A DNA stretch of 41,890 bases from an uncultured Bacteroidales bacterium. Lineage in GTDB: Bacteria; Bacteroidota; Bacteroidia; Bacteroidales; Bacteroidaceae. The position numbers were made by a program, and so were the translations under genes. Below the pieces are notes generated by a model. The model saw nothing but the letters and a program-made list of their open reading frames with translations, made no database searches and had not been told where the DNA came from. The stretch lies in the NCBI GenBank assembly GCA_902787555.1, contig CADAGO010000029.1:1-41890 (forward strand), read 5' to 3'. Of this stretch, positions 27,090 to 33,183 are shown piece by piece (within the stretch, counting starts at the first letter, position 1; the number at the start of each line of letters is the position of its first letter).

Positions 27090-27128
27090 GTCTAATGTCA
27101 TTTCGACAGGCTCAAGATGTATCTAAAG
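27090..27128 (-). repeat. 39-bp dispersed repeat, copy A
   Basis: Its reverse complement matches 32291-32329 in 38 of 39 bases (CTTTAGATACATCTTGAGCC...). The core also occurs in degenerate form at 27383-27430 and inside the nitrilase gene. Confidence 0.9.
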
Positions 27129-27166
27129 CCTAAAGTCTAATTTCCGATTAGTTATTGATTTCACTG

Positions 27167-27174
27167 CAAAGATA
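27167..27174 (-). promoter_or_regulatory. -7 box of the 1256-residue protein/GH115 unit
   Basis: A perfect minus-strand TATCTTTG lies 96 bp before the ATG at 27070. No convincing -33 is visible. The leader would contain repeat copy A (27090-27128). Confidence 0.55.
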
Positions 27175-27216
27175 CGGCATTTCTTTGAAATAATGAAAAA
27201 ATAAAGTAAAAAATAG

Positions 27217-27317
27217 ATTGCTGTCCGCTAAAAATTTGAAAAGCAAATCCCCAATTCTTGTTTATCGGTACTGAAGATAGGATTTCTTGGCACTTTTGAA
27301 CTTTAGCGGACAGCAAT
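27217..27317. mobile_element. 101-bp MITE-like element with perfect 16-bp inverted repeats
   Basis: The ends ATTGCTGTCCGCTAAA (27217-27232) and TTTAGCGGACAGCAAT (27302-27317) are exact reverse complements, and the next 15 bases inward are also partly symmetric. The interior has no coding potential. This is the form of a non-autonomous transposon that moves with a full-length IS carrying the same tips. No such IS is in the window. Confidence 0.7.
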
Positions 27318-27382
27318 AATTCTGAATATCAGAGTCACGACGGTGGTCTAGTCGTAACACGAATGACAGGTTTGGGGTTAGA

Positions 27383-27430
27383 ATGATACATCTTGAGCAT
27401 ATCGAAATGATACATCTTGAGCATGTCGAA
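27383..27430. repeat. Two tandem 24-bp units
   Basis: ATGATACATCTTGAGCAT(A/G)TCGAA occurs at 27383-27406 and 27407-27430. It is related to the core of repeat copy A (27090-27128). It lies just past the methyltransferase stop. Confidence 0.95.
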
Positions 27431-27456
27431 ATGAGTCAAGCCCCCCAAAAAGAACA

Positions 27457-28068
27457 TTAGGGATTCATACCCACTATTGTGGCATACGAAGGTTTTTTCT
27501 CGTGGCTTTCTGTATGGATGAAACCTGCTGCGTCCAACATGTTCTTCAGTTGTTCTGGCGAATAGGCCGTCATGCCCTCCACTACGTTTGTCCACTTGGA
27601 ATCGTTGTCAACCACCTCTACCATGATGGCAAAGTGACCACCATGTTTCAGTACACGGCGTACTTCTTGCAGACAGTCTGGCAGATGGGGCCAGAAATAC
27701 ACCGTCTCCACTGCTGTCACAAGGTCAAACTTCTCGTTCTCGTATGGTAACTTCTCGGCACTTCCTTGACAGACAAACACCTGCTTGTCAAGCACCTTTG
27801 CATTGACTTTCTTTGCTTTTGCCACACTCTCTTCCGAAATGTCAATTCCATATACCATACCATTTTCACTCCGTTTCAGAAGACGCTGCAACGTGGCTCC
27901 CCCGCCACAGCCTATGTCGAGCATTGTCCATCCGTCCTTAATCTGTACGAACGACAAACCCCAATTGGTCAGCGGTGCATGGCACCAATTCATAAACTTG
28001 AGCATCGCACGCCCCATTCCTCCTTTCGGATGAGCGCAATTGGTGAAAAATTTACTGAGTAATCCCAT
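27457..28068 (-). CDS. Class I SAM-dependent methyltransferase
   Basis: A 203-residue Rossmann-fold methyltransferase, predicted cytosolic. Motif I is clear (MLDIGCGGGATLQRLL, about residues 50-65), followed by the acidic VYGIDISEESVAKAKK and the motif IV region FDLVTAVETVYFWPHL, then a UbiE/Coq5-like region (EVRRVLKHGGHFAIMVEV). The substrate is unknown; the type commonly acts on small molecules. It is monocistronic with a good promoter at 28108-28138 and faces away from the mutT operon. Confidence 0.85.
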   Translation of the reverse strand: MGLLSKFFTNCAHPKGGMGRAMLKFMNWCHAPLTNWGLSFVQIKDGWTMLDIGCGGGATLQRLLKRSENGMVYGIDISEESVAKAKKVNAKVLDKQVFVCQGSAEKLPYENEKFDLVTAVETVYFWPHLPDCLQEVRRVLKHGGHFAIMVEVVDNDSKWTNVVEGMTAYSPEQLKNMLDAAGFIHTESHEKKPSYATIVGMNP

Positions 28069-28107
28069 AATACTAATACTTTTTTATCTGTTGATTAAAT
28101 TGCGCTG

Positions 28108-28138
28108 CAAAGGTACGGCAAAATAACAACGTGCACAA
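28108..28138 (-). promoter_or_regulatory. Promoter of the methyltransferase gene
   Basis: Minus-strand TTG (28136-28138), a 20-bp gap, then a perfect TACCTTTG (28108-28115), 39 bp before the ATG. Confidence 0.75.
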
Positions 28139-28212
28139 TACTCAAAACAGAGTGTTTTTTACCAGAACAAGGCTTTTATTCCCTCTGTTTTCATCAAAAA
28201 TAGCCCAAAATG

Positions 28213-28242
28213 TTGTGATTTCATGAAAAAGTGGTATCTTTG
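28213..28242 (+). promoter_or_regulatory. Promoter of the Nudix-Trx-vsr operon
   Basis: TTG (28213-28215), a 19-bp gap, then a perfect TATCTTTG (28235-28242). The leader to the ATG at 28328 is about 80 nt. Confidence 0.75.
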
Positions 28243-28327
28243 CATGATGAATTGTGGGGCGAAAAGGGTGGTGATGAGAGGAAAGAGGACGGGAAAAAGC
28301 ATTGTGTGATGTATTAACAGTTAAAAG

Positions 28328-28735
28328 ATGAAACAGATAGAAGTCGTAGCAGCCATCATCCGCAAGGAAGATAAGATTTTCGCCACTCAAAGAGGATATG
28401 GCGAATGGAAGGACTGGTGGGAGTTTCCTGGCGGTAAGATGGAGGTGGGTGAGACGCGCGAGGAGGCGCTCGTGAGAGAGATTCGCGAGGAACTTTCGGC
28501 AGAGATCCGGGTGGATGAGTTCTTCTGCACTATCGACTACGACTACCCGAAGTTTCACCTGACGATGCACTGCTACCTCTGCTCGCTCACAACGGAGGCG
28601 CTCCACCTGAATGAGCACGAGGCGGCACGATGGCTCGCGAAAGATGAACTGGATAGCGTGAAGTGGTTGCCTGCGGATGTGGAGGTGATACAGAAACTGA
28701 GGACAGCCCTAATGGCCTTTTTATGTGAAATGTGA
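28328..28735 (+). CDS. Nudix hydrolase, MutT-like (8-oxo-dGTP diphosphatase type)
   Basis: A 135-residue single-domain Nudix protein. MutT-type enzymes cleanse oxidised dGTP from the nucleotide pool. The Nudix box is complete: GKMEVGETREEALVREI followed by REEL. The short N-terminus (IEVVAAIIRKEDKIFATQRG) and the WWEFPGGK lead fit MutT. It is first of four closely spaced genes (thioredoxin-like, vsr, AlkZ-related), three of which relate to DNA or nucleotide repair. Specificity for 8-oxo-dGTP is inferred. Confidence 0.88.
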   Translation: MKQIEVVAAIIRKEDKIFATQRGYGEWKDWWEFPGGKMEVGETREEALVREIREELSAEIRVDEFFCTIDYDYPKFHLTMHCYLCSLTTEALHLNEHEAARWLAKDELDSVKWLPADVEVIQKLRTALMAFLCEM

Positions 28736-28763
28736 AATGTAAAATGATAAAATGGTTTTCATC

Positions 28764-29264
28764 ATGAAGAAGATAGTTTTATTGTTAATGGCGGTCTGTG
28801 TGACATGGACGATGAATGCGCAGACAGGTGCGAAGAGGGTGTATGACGAGGAAATCAATCCCTTGGAGCAGATTGACCAGGCGATTGTAAAGGCGAAGGA
28901 GAGTGGTAAGTTCGTGATGTGCCAGGTGGGCGGCAACTGGTGCCCGTGGTGCTTGCGATTTGCAGACTTCGTCACGAAAGATGCAACCATCAGTAAGGTG
29001 GTGGACGATAACTTCGTGTACATTCACGTGAACTACAACCCTCGGGCATCAGAGGGAGAGGAGAAACTGAAGCGGGCTCAGGCGATGCTGAAACGACTGA
29101 ACAACCCGGCTCGGTTCGGATTCCCTGTGTTTGTAGTATTGGACGAGCAGGGTAAGGTGCTCCATATTCAGGATTCGAGTTTCCTGGAAGAGGGGCAGGG
29201 CTACAATCAGGAGAAGGTGCTCCGTTTCTTCCAGAACTGGACACCTAAAGCAGTAAAGGAATAG
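28764..29264 (+). CDS. Exported thioredoxin-like protein
   Basis: 166 residues with a signal peptide (MKKIVLLLMAVCVTWTMNA) and a thioredoxin-fold domain carrying a redox pair in GGNWCPWCLRF (about residue 57), then YIHVNYNPRASEG and the cis-Pro region FGFPVFVVLD. It resembles thioredoxin_7/DUF255-like periplasmic proteins that reduce or oxidise envelope thiols. An earlier in-frame ATG at 28752 adds four residues before the signal peptide; 28764 is preferred because a Lys-Lys start fits. It lies 28 bp after the Nudix gene and 8 bp before vsr. Confidence 0.82.
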   Translation: MKKIVLLLMAVCVTWTMNAQTGAKRVYDEEINPLEQIDQAIVKAKESGKFVMCQVGGNWCPWCLRFADFVTKDATISKVVDDNFVYIHVNYNPRASEGEEKLKRAQAMLKRLNNPARFGFPVFVVLDEQGKVLHIQDSSFLEEGQGYNQEKVLRFFQNWTPKAVKE

Positions 29265-29272
29265 GAATAGCG

Positions 29273-29806
29273 ATGGATCACCTCTCTCCACAACAGCGAC
29301 ACACCAACATGGCGGCTATTCGTGGCAAGGACACGAAGCCGGAGATGATTGTGCGCAAAGGACTGTGGAAACGTGGATTCAGATACCGGCTCAACCACAA
29401 GCGCCTGCCGGGACATCCCGACTTGGTGCTGCGGAAGTATCGGACGTGCATCTTCGTAAACGGATGTTTCTGGCATGGGCACCACACTCAATGCATAATG
29501 CATAATTCACAATTCATAATTGAGAGTTCGGAGTGTTGTAAGATTCCAAAGACCAACCGGGAGTTCTGGGTGACGAAGATTCGCAGAAATAAGGAGCGCG
29601 ACAAGAGGGAGCAGCAGATGCTCGCAGAGTTAGGTTGGCATTGCATCACGGTGTGGGAGTGTGAACTGAAACCGAAGAGGAGGGAGCAGACGCTCGAGTC
29701 GATAGCCTATACATTGAATGAAATATACTTGCAAGACAGAAGGACGAAACCACACAACTACGAATGTGAGGGTGGGGAGTACCTGATGGCTGCAGAAGAA
29801 TCTTAA
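29273..29806 (+). CDS. vsr: Very short patch repair endonuclease, with an in-frame repeat insertion
   Basis: Vsr nicks next to T:G mismatches made by deamination of 5-methylcytosine. Visible are SPQQRHTNMAAIRGKDTKPE, the catalytic Asp in PGHPDLVLRKY, and NGCFWHGHH. In E. coli Vsr this last motif leads in a few residues to a zinc-binding Cys and then to PATRTEFW. Here about 16 extra residues (TQCIMHNSQFIIESSE) intervene before CCKIPKTNREFW. The DNA (29485-29535) is an ATGCATAATTCATAATT-type repeat, like that before ispD. At 177 residues it is longer than usual. No cytosine methyltransferase gene is adjacent or in the window, which is unusual for vsr. Confidence 0.9.
   Translation: MDHLSPQQRHTNMAAIRGKDTKPEMIVRKGLWKRGFRYRLNHKRLPGHPDLVLRKYRTCIFVNGCFWHGHHTQCIMHNSQFIIESSECCKIPKTNREFWVTKIRRNKERDKREQQMLAELGWHCITVWECELKPKRREQTLESIAYTLNEIYLQDRRTKPHNYECEGGEYLMAAEES
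29485..29535. repeat. AT-rich repeat inserted in frame in vsr
   Basis: ATGCATAATGCATAATTCAC, then AATTCATAATTGAGAG. The related ATAATTATGAATTATACATT occurs between ispD and the DJ-1 gene (2624-2650). It is open in the vsr frame. Confidence 0.6.
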
Positions 29807-29813
29807 TGGAAAT

Positions 29814-30482
29814 ATGAAAAGAAACGAGATACATAGCTGCCCGGAATTGATGGAACTGATTCTGCAGGTGGGTTTCCTGCCACTACTCGATAGTGGCGTG
29901 CGTGGCTATTCGGCAGAGGAATTGGTGGATGACGACTGCCGCTATGTGGTGTTCCCAGATGGAGGATGGGACTGGCCGCTATGGAAGTGGAAGGGCGAAA
30001 TGATAACGGATGGACATCTGGTGTATGGGAAGTTCTTCGACGGGAAGGCTGGATTCATCAGCCGCGAGTGGTGGCCCGATTTCTGTAATTATCGCCGCAG
30101 TGTACATCCTGTACCCGAGGAGGACTCGATTGAAGAGACCATCCTGCTGACGTTGCAGGAGCATAGCAGCCTGATAACACGCGAACTGAGAGCAGCATGT
30201 GGCTTCACTGGACCGAAGATGCGAAGCCGGTTCGACAATTATGTGACTCGTCTGCAGATGGCGACAAGGATTGTGACAGAAGATTTTGTGTATCCGCGCG
30301 ATAAACACAACCGTGAATACGGATGGGGATGGTCGCTGCTCACCACGCCTGAAAGACTCTTGGGACGCGAGGCGTGTATGTGTGACCGTTCGCCGCAGGA
30401 ATCGCTCGAACGCATTAAGGCACATTTCCATGCTATCCTGCCTGAAGCAACTGATCGGCAAATTGCAAAACTGATAAAATAA
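29814..30482 (+). CDS. Hypothetical protein, possibly AlkZ-related
   Basis: A 222-residue soluble protein. The architecture (CPELMELILQVGFLPLL, VFPDGGWDWPLWKWKGE, ITRELRAACGFTGPKMRSRF, VYPRDKHNREYGWGWSLLTTPE) resembles proteins I recall being annotated as AlkZ-related in Bacteroides and Prevotella. Those have a winged-helix portion like AlkZ/YcaQ DNA glycosylases but half the length. The recall is not certain. The helix-turn-helix-like stretch at about residues 110-150 would support nucleic acid binding. It starts 7 bp after vsr and ends the operon, 4 bp from the converging MATE gene, which fits a repair role by association only. Confidence 0.5.
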   Translation: MKRNEIHSCPELMELILQVGFLPLLDSGVRGYSAEELVDDDCRYVVFPDGGWDWPLWKWKGEMITDGHLVYGKFFDGKAGFISREWWPDFCNYRRSVHPVPEEDSIEETILLTLQEHSSLITRELRAACGFTGPKMRSRFDNYVTRLQMATRIVTEDFVYPRDKHNREYGWGWSLLTTPERLLGREACMCDRSPQESLERIKAHFHAILPEATDRQIAKLIK

Positions 30483-30486
30483 CCTC

Positions 30487-31818
30487 TTAACCCCGACAAG
30501 CCTTCCTGTATTCGAACCAGAACAACACTCCTGCGGTAGTCAGTCCAAACGGCATACCCCACCACACTCCAGCAGCTCCTTTATCCAATACGAAAGCAAA
30601 TACATAACTCAGAGGAAGGCTGACCATAATATAGGCAATGAAGGCATAGAGCATCATCCGTTTCACCGCTTCTATCCCTCGTAAAACATTAGCAAATAGA
30701 ATCTGGGTGCAGTCGCCCAATTGATAGACGATAAAGCACGGCAACATCGTGTACAGCGTGTTGACAACCCCTTCGCTGGTCGTGAATAGCGATGCTAACG
30801 GACTGAAGAACACGATGATGAGGGTCGTCATCATTACCGCACAGCATAGAGCCATCACATATGCCGTTTTCACCGTACGTTTCAACCTCATCCAGTCGTT
30901 TCGCCCTCGATGTTGACTCACCAGAATCGATGCTGCTCCACCGATACCATACAGCACTTGGAAGCAAAGCGTCGAGATGGTGCACATCACCTGATGGGCG
31001 GCAAGCGGAATCGTGCCCAACCATCCCATGAACAGCGCTACAATATTGAACGACGATGCTTCCAAACACAACTGGATGGCAATAGGCAGCCCCAGCATTG
31101 TCAGGTGAACCATTCCCAAGCGTGTCAACCCAATCGCCCTTTCTGTCGTTTCGGGCCTGATATATGCCTTATACGAACGGCTCATCAGAATCACACCCAT
31201 CGCTATCGGCATGAATGCACGCGCTATCAGCGTCGCTATACCGGCACCCAGCAACCCCATCTCAGGACATCCTGCAGCACCGAAAATCATGATGTAGTTC
31301 AACACCACGTTCAGCACGTTCGATATCAGCATGATATACATCGGAGTACGAGTACGTCCCAATGCGTCCGAGAATTGCTTCATCGAATTGAATACCGCAA
31401 GGAATAGTATCGAAGCCAGTTGAGCCAGGAAATAAGGGCGAATCAGAGGTAGCAACTCTACCGGCTGCCCCAGTTTGTCGATGTTTACATACAGCATTGT
31501 AAGCAACAAAGAGACCAATACCCCCGCTGCGATATTCACCAACAAACTTTCACGAAAGACACGGGCAGTTCCGCGATAATTGTTCCGGCTGAACAGCGCT
31601 CCCACCACAGGAGTGGTGCCGAATGAGATACCTAACAGGAAGAAAATCGCCAGATTGAAGATGTTGCCTACAAAGCCCGATGCCGACAGCTCCATCGTTC
31701 CGTATTGACCCACCATCATCGTGTCGGCAAACGACTGTAGCACCAGTCCCAGTTGTCCAACAATCAACGGGACGCCCAGCTTCGCTATTTTCCACACCAA
31801 TTCCTTACGTGATTCCAC
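30487..31818 (-). CDS. MATE-family efflux transporter
   Basis: A 443-residue inner-membrane protein with about 12 hydrophobic segments in two related halves, as in MATE proteins, which export drugs or metabolites in exchange for Na+ or H+. The first half begins KLGVPLIVGQLGLVLQSFAD with the family TMMVGQYGTMELSASG, and the second half has LPIAIQLCLEASSFNIVALF. Length and layout are normal. A promoter (31924-31953) and a hairpin-bearing leader of about 100 nt precede it. The exported substrate is not predictable. Confidence 0.92.
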   Translation of the reverse strand: MESRKELVWKIAKLGVPLIVGQLGLVLQSFADTMMVGQYGTMELSASGFVGNIFNLAIFFLLGISFGTTPVVGALFSRNNYRGTARVFRESLLVNIAAGVLVSLLLTMLYVNIDKLGQPVELLPLIRPYFLAQLASILFLAVFNSMKQFSDALGRTRTPMYIMLISNVLNVVLNYIMIFGAAGCPEMGLLGAGIATLIARAFMPIAMGVILMSRSYKAYIRPETTERAIGLTRLGMVHLTMLGLPIAIQLCLEASSFNIVALFMGWLGTIPLAAHQVMCTISTLCFQVLYGIGGAASILVSQHRGRNDWMRLKRTVKTAYVMALCCAVMMTTLIIVFFSPLASLFTTSEGVVNTLYTMLPCFIVYQLGDCTQILFANVLRGIEAVKRMMLYAFIAYIMVSLPLSYVFAFVLDKGAAGVWWGMPFGLTTAGVLFWFEYRKACRG

Positions 31819-31875
31819 TTCCTTGTTCCTTTTCTCGATTCAGATATCGATACTCCTACACTTGTGCAAACGAAA

Positions 31876-31913
31876 TCCCGCCGTAGTACGCATTGTAAGG
31901 AGGCGTGGCGGGA
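31876..31913 (-). promoter_or_regulatory. Stable hairpin in the MATE mRNA leader
   Basis: Arms TCCCGCC (31907-31913 read on minus) and GGCGGGA enclose 24 nt, in the leader between the promoter and the ATG at 31818. It could be a regulatory RNA structure; I cannot match it to a known riboswitch. Confidence 0.4.
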
Positions 31914-31923
31914 ACTCTTGCTG

Positions 31924-31953
31924 CAAAGGTACAGCTTTTTGTTGAATTGGCAA
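31924..31953 (-). promoter_or_regulatory. Promoter of the MATE gene
   Basis: Minus-strand TTG (31951-31953), a 19-bp gap, then a perfect TACCTTTG (31924-31931). Confidence 0.75.
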
Positions 31954-32012
31954 AATACCATACATCGAAATACACGACTTTTCCCATAATATTACATTTT
32001 TTCTGCAATAGA

Positions 32013-32044
32013 TTTGGAAAACACGTAATTATTTTGTATCTTTG
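32013..32044 (+). promoter_or_regulatory. Promoter with no protein gene behind it
   Basis: TTTG (32013-32016), a 20-bp gap, then a perfect TATCTTTG (32037-32044). The next plausible coding start is more than 1.1 kb away (33184) and a terminator lies at 32211-32253. Confidence 0.65.
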
Positions 32045-32104
32045 CACTATATTTACGCTTCCTATTAACACCCCCAAAATACGTTGGATTTAATTTTGCA
32101 ACGT

Positions 32105-32200
32105 CATTTGGCTAAAGGCAAACGACCATTTGCCTAAAGCCAAATGATAAAATGCCTTTAGGCAAACGATAGTGCAAACGATAGTGCGCCTTTAGGCATT
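32105..32200. repeat. Nested inverted repeats around (G)GCCTTTAGGC
   Basis: First set: CATTTGGC (32105-32112) with GCCAAATG (32139-32146), and AGGCAAA with TTTGCCT inside. Second set: AATGCCTTTAGGC and GCCTTTAGGCATT at 32151-32200, separated by the tandem GCAAACGATAGT twice. The central three bases of each arm (TTT/AAA) are inverted relative to perfect pairing. Confidence 0.75.
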
Positions 32201-32210
32201 ATCCCTTCGC

Positions 32211-32253
32211 AGCCGACTCATCTTCCCGATTGAGTCGGCTTCTTTTCCCTTTT
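32211..32253 (+). terminator. Rho-independent terminator, with a competing downstream arm
   Basis: AGCCGACTCA (32211-32220) and TGAGTCGGCT (32231-32240) form a perfect 10-bp stem with a 10-nt loop, followed by TCTTTTCCCTTTT. A second right arm, TGAATCGGCTGC (32253-32264), can pair with the same left arm (GCAGCCGACTCA) with one mismatch. Confidence 0.75.
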
Positions 32254-32290
32254 GAATCGGCTGCCCGTCCCTATGCTATTAAGACTTACA

Positions 32291-32329
32291 CTTTAGATAC
32301 ATCTTGAGCCTGTCGAAATGACCTTAGAC
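32291..32329 (+). repeat. 39-bp dispersed repeat, copy B
   Basis: Identical to the reverse complement of 27090-27128 except for one base. The TGAGCCTGTCGAA core is also found inside the nitrilase gene (20043-20090 region). Confidence 0.9.
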
Positions 32330-32341
32330 CTATTAAGCTAT

Positions 32342-32364
32342 TAAGCAACTAAGCTATTAACCTA
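32342..32364 (+). repeat. 23-bp direct repeat, left copy
   Basis: TAAGCAACTAAGCTATTAAC plus CTA, identical to 32782-32804. The pair brackets the palindrome array and the orphan IS end. Confidence 0.9.
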
Positions 32365-32443
32365 AAAAATCAATAACCTATAACCCATAATGTTTTTACA
32401 CGACTCACTTATCTCTAAACTATTAAATATAGGTGTTCAAAAC

Positions 32444-32533
32444 TTGAATCGATTCATTCGATCGATTGAATCGATTCAATTGATGAGTTGAATCGATTCA
32501 AATCGATTCAATTGATGAGTTGAATCGATTCAA
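32444..32533. repeat. Array of TTGAATCGATTCAA palindromes
   Basis: Perfect 14-bp palindromes at 32466-32479, 32488-32501 and 32520-32533, and a 13-base copy at 32444-32456. A 30-bp stretch ending in the palindrome (32472-32501) repeats exactly at 32504-32533, giving a 32-bp period joined by ATTGATGAG. The array is non-coding. Confidence 0.95.
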
Positions 32534-32556
32534 ATTTCTGACAGTATCAATTGCAT

Positions 32557-32690
32557 GACTTTTCCTGATTTCACTAGACTGACTTTTCCTGATTTCACTA
32601 GACACTTTTTTCCTTCATTAGCTGAATCTGTAGACACATTTGTTGAAGTCGTACTGAACCAATGGACACCTTCGAAAAAGCTGTACTGTT
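32557..32690 (+). mobile_element. Orphan IS end, same family as the element at the left edge
   Basis: The plus strand here resembles the reverse complement of about 120-233: TGATTTCACTAGACAC, then TTAGCTGAA, AGACACAT(C/T)TGTTGA(G/A)GT and ACTGAA, CGAAAAAGC. The transposase start does not follow; similarity fades near 32690. The outermost 24 bases are tandemly duplicated (32557-32580 and 32581-32603, differing in the last base). It is probably the remnant of a deleted copy. Confidence 0.65.
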
Positions 32691-33019
32691 TTTATTGACA
32701 CTTCGTGTGTATATCGATTCTAATTGTTTACTTAACCCGTCAATAACCCATAACCTATAACCAATATCCATTACCCCCTACTAAGCAACTAAGCTATTAA
32801 CCTATTAAGCAATTGGTTCCTAATATTATCGTTTATTTTGTGCTTTTCGATGTTTTCGGAATAAAATTCTCTCCGTAATCGACGTCAGTAAAGTCACCCC
32901 TTTTCAAGTTCGTATATAGAACTTGTACACGCATCTGTTACTAATAATTCATGAAAAAGTATAATTTCTAAAATCACAAGGCTTGTGAAACAATTTATTT
33001 GCAATTTTTAATAAAAAGA
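32691..33019. other. AT-rich non-coding stretch
   Basis: No ORF is supported here. It holds the right copy of the 23-bp direct repeat (32782-32804) and a dyad CAAGTTC-gtatata-GAACTTG (32905-32925) that could be an operator. Otherwise I see nothing. Confidence 0.6.
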
Positions 33020-33051
33020 TTTGTCTGTTTCAAAGATTTGATTTATATTTG
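33020..33051 (+). promoter_or_regulatory. Promoter at the head of the AT-rich island
   Basis: TTTG (33020-33023), a 20-bp gap, then a perfect TATATTTG (33044-33051). It precedes the gene at 33184 with a leader of about 125 nt. Confidence 0.7.
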
Positions 33052-33052
33052 T

Positions 33053-33137
33053 GGCGTCTTTCCGAATGCTGAAAGCCTTTTGGGTAATCACATAGCGGTG
33101 GGACACATACATATTAAAGGCGTTTTCTGAACGCTTT
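33053..33137 (+). promoter_or_regulatory. Duplicated hairpin element in the island leader
   Basis: Two related motifs, GGCGTCTTTCCGAATGCT (33053 on) and GGCGTTTTCTGAACGCT (33119 on), each form a short hairpin (TTTC/GAAA with GGC/GCC; AAAG-g-CGTT/AACGCTTT). Between them lies TAATCACATAGCGGTGGGAC. It starts at the -7 box, so it may act as DNA (binding or recombination site) or as leader RNA. Confidence 0.4.
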
Positions 33138-33183
33138 GAGAATTTCATCACCTTAATTAATATCGACAACTAATCTTTTCGAA

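Larger units (their letters stand above)
32051..32253 (+). ncRNA. Candidate small RNA of about 200 nt, or attenuated leader
   Basis: The unit is bounded by a good promoter (32013-32044) and a 10-bp GC-rich hairpin with a T-rich tail (32211-32253). Inside there is no convincing ORF, but two nested imperfect inverted repeats (32105-32146 and 32151-32200) would fold strongly. The start site is an estimate of 7 nt after the -7 box. It does not match any RNA family I recognise. Confidence 0.45.

Noticed and set aside
27335-27595. 86-codon minus-strand ORF
   Set aside because: It is made of the 24-bp tandem repeat and the antisense-frame end of the methyltransferase gene.
32444-32533. CRISPR array
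   Set aside because: The units are palindromes with 9-18 bp between them that are themselves repeated. There are no unique spacers and no cas genes.
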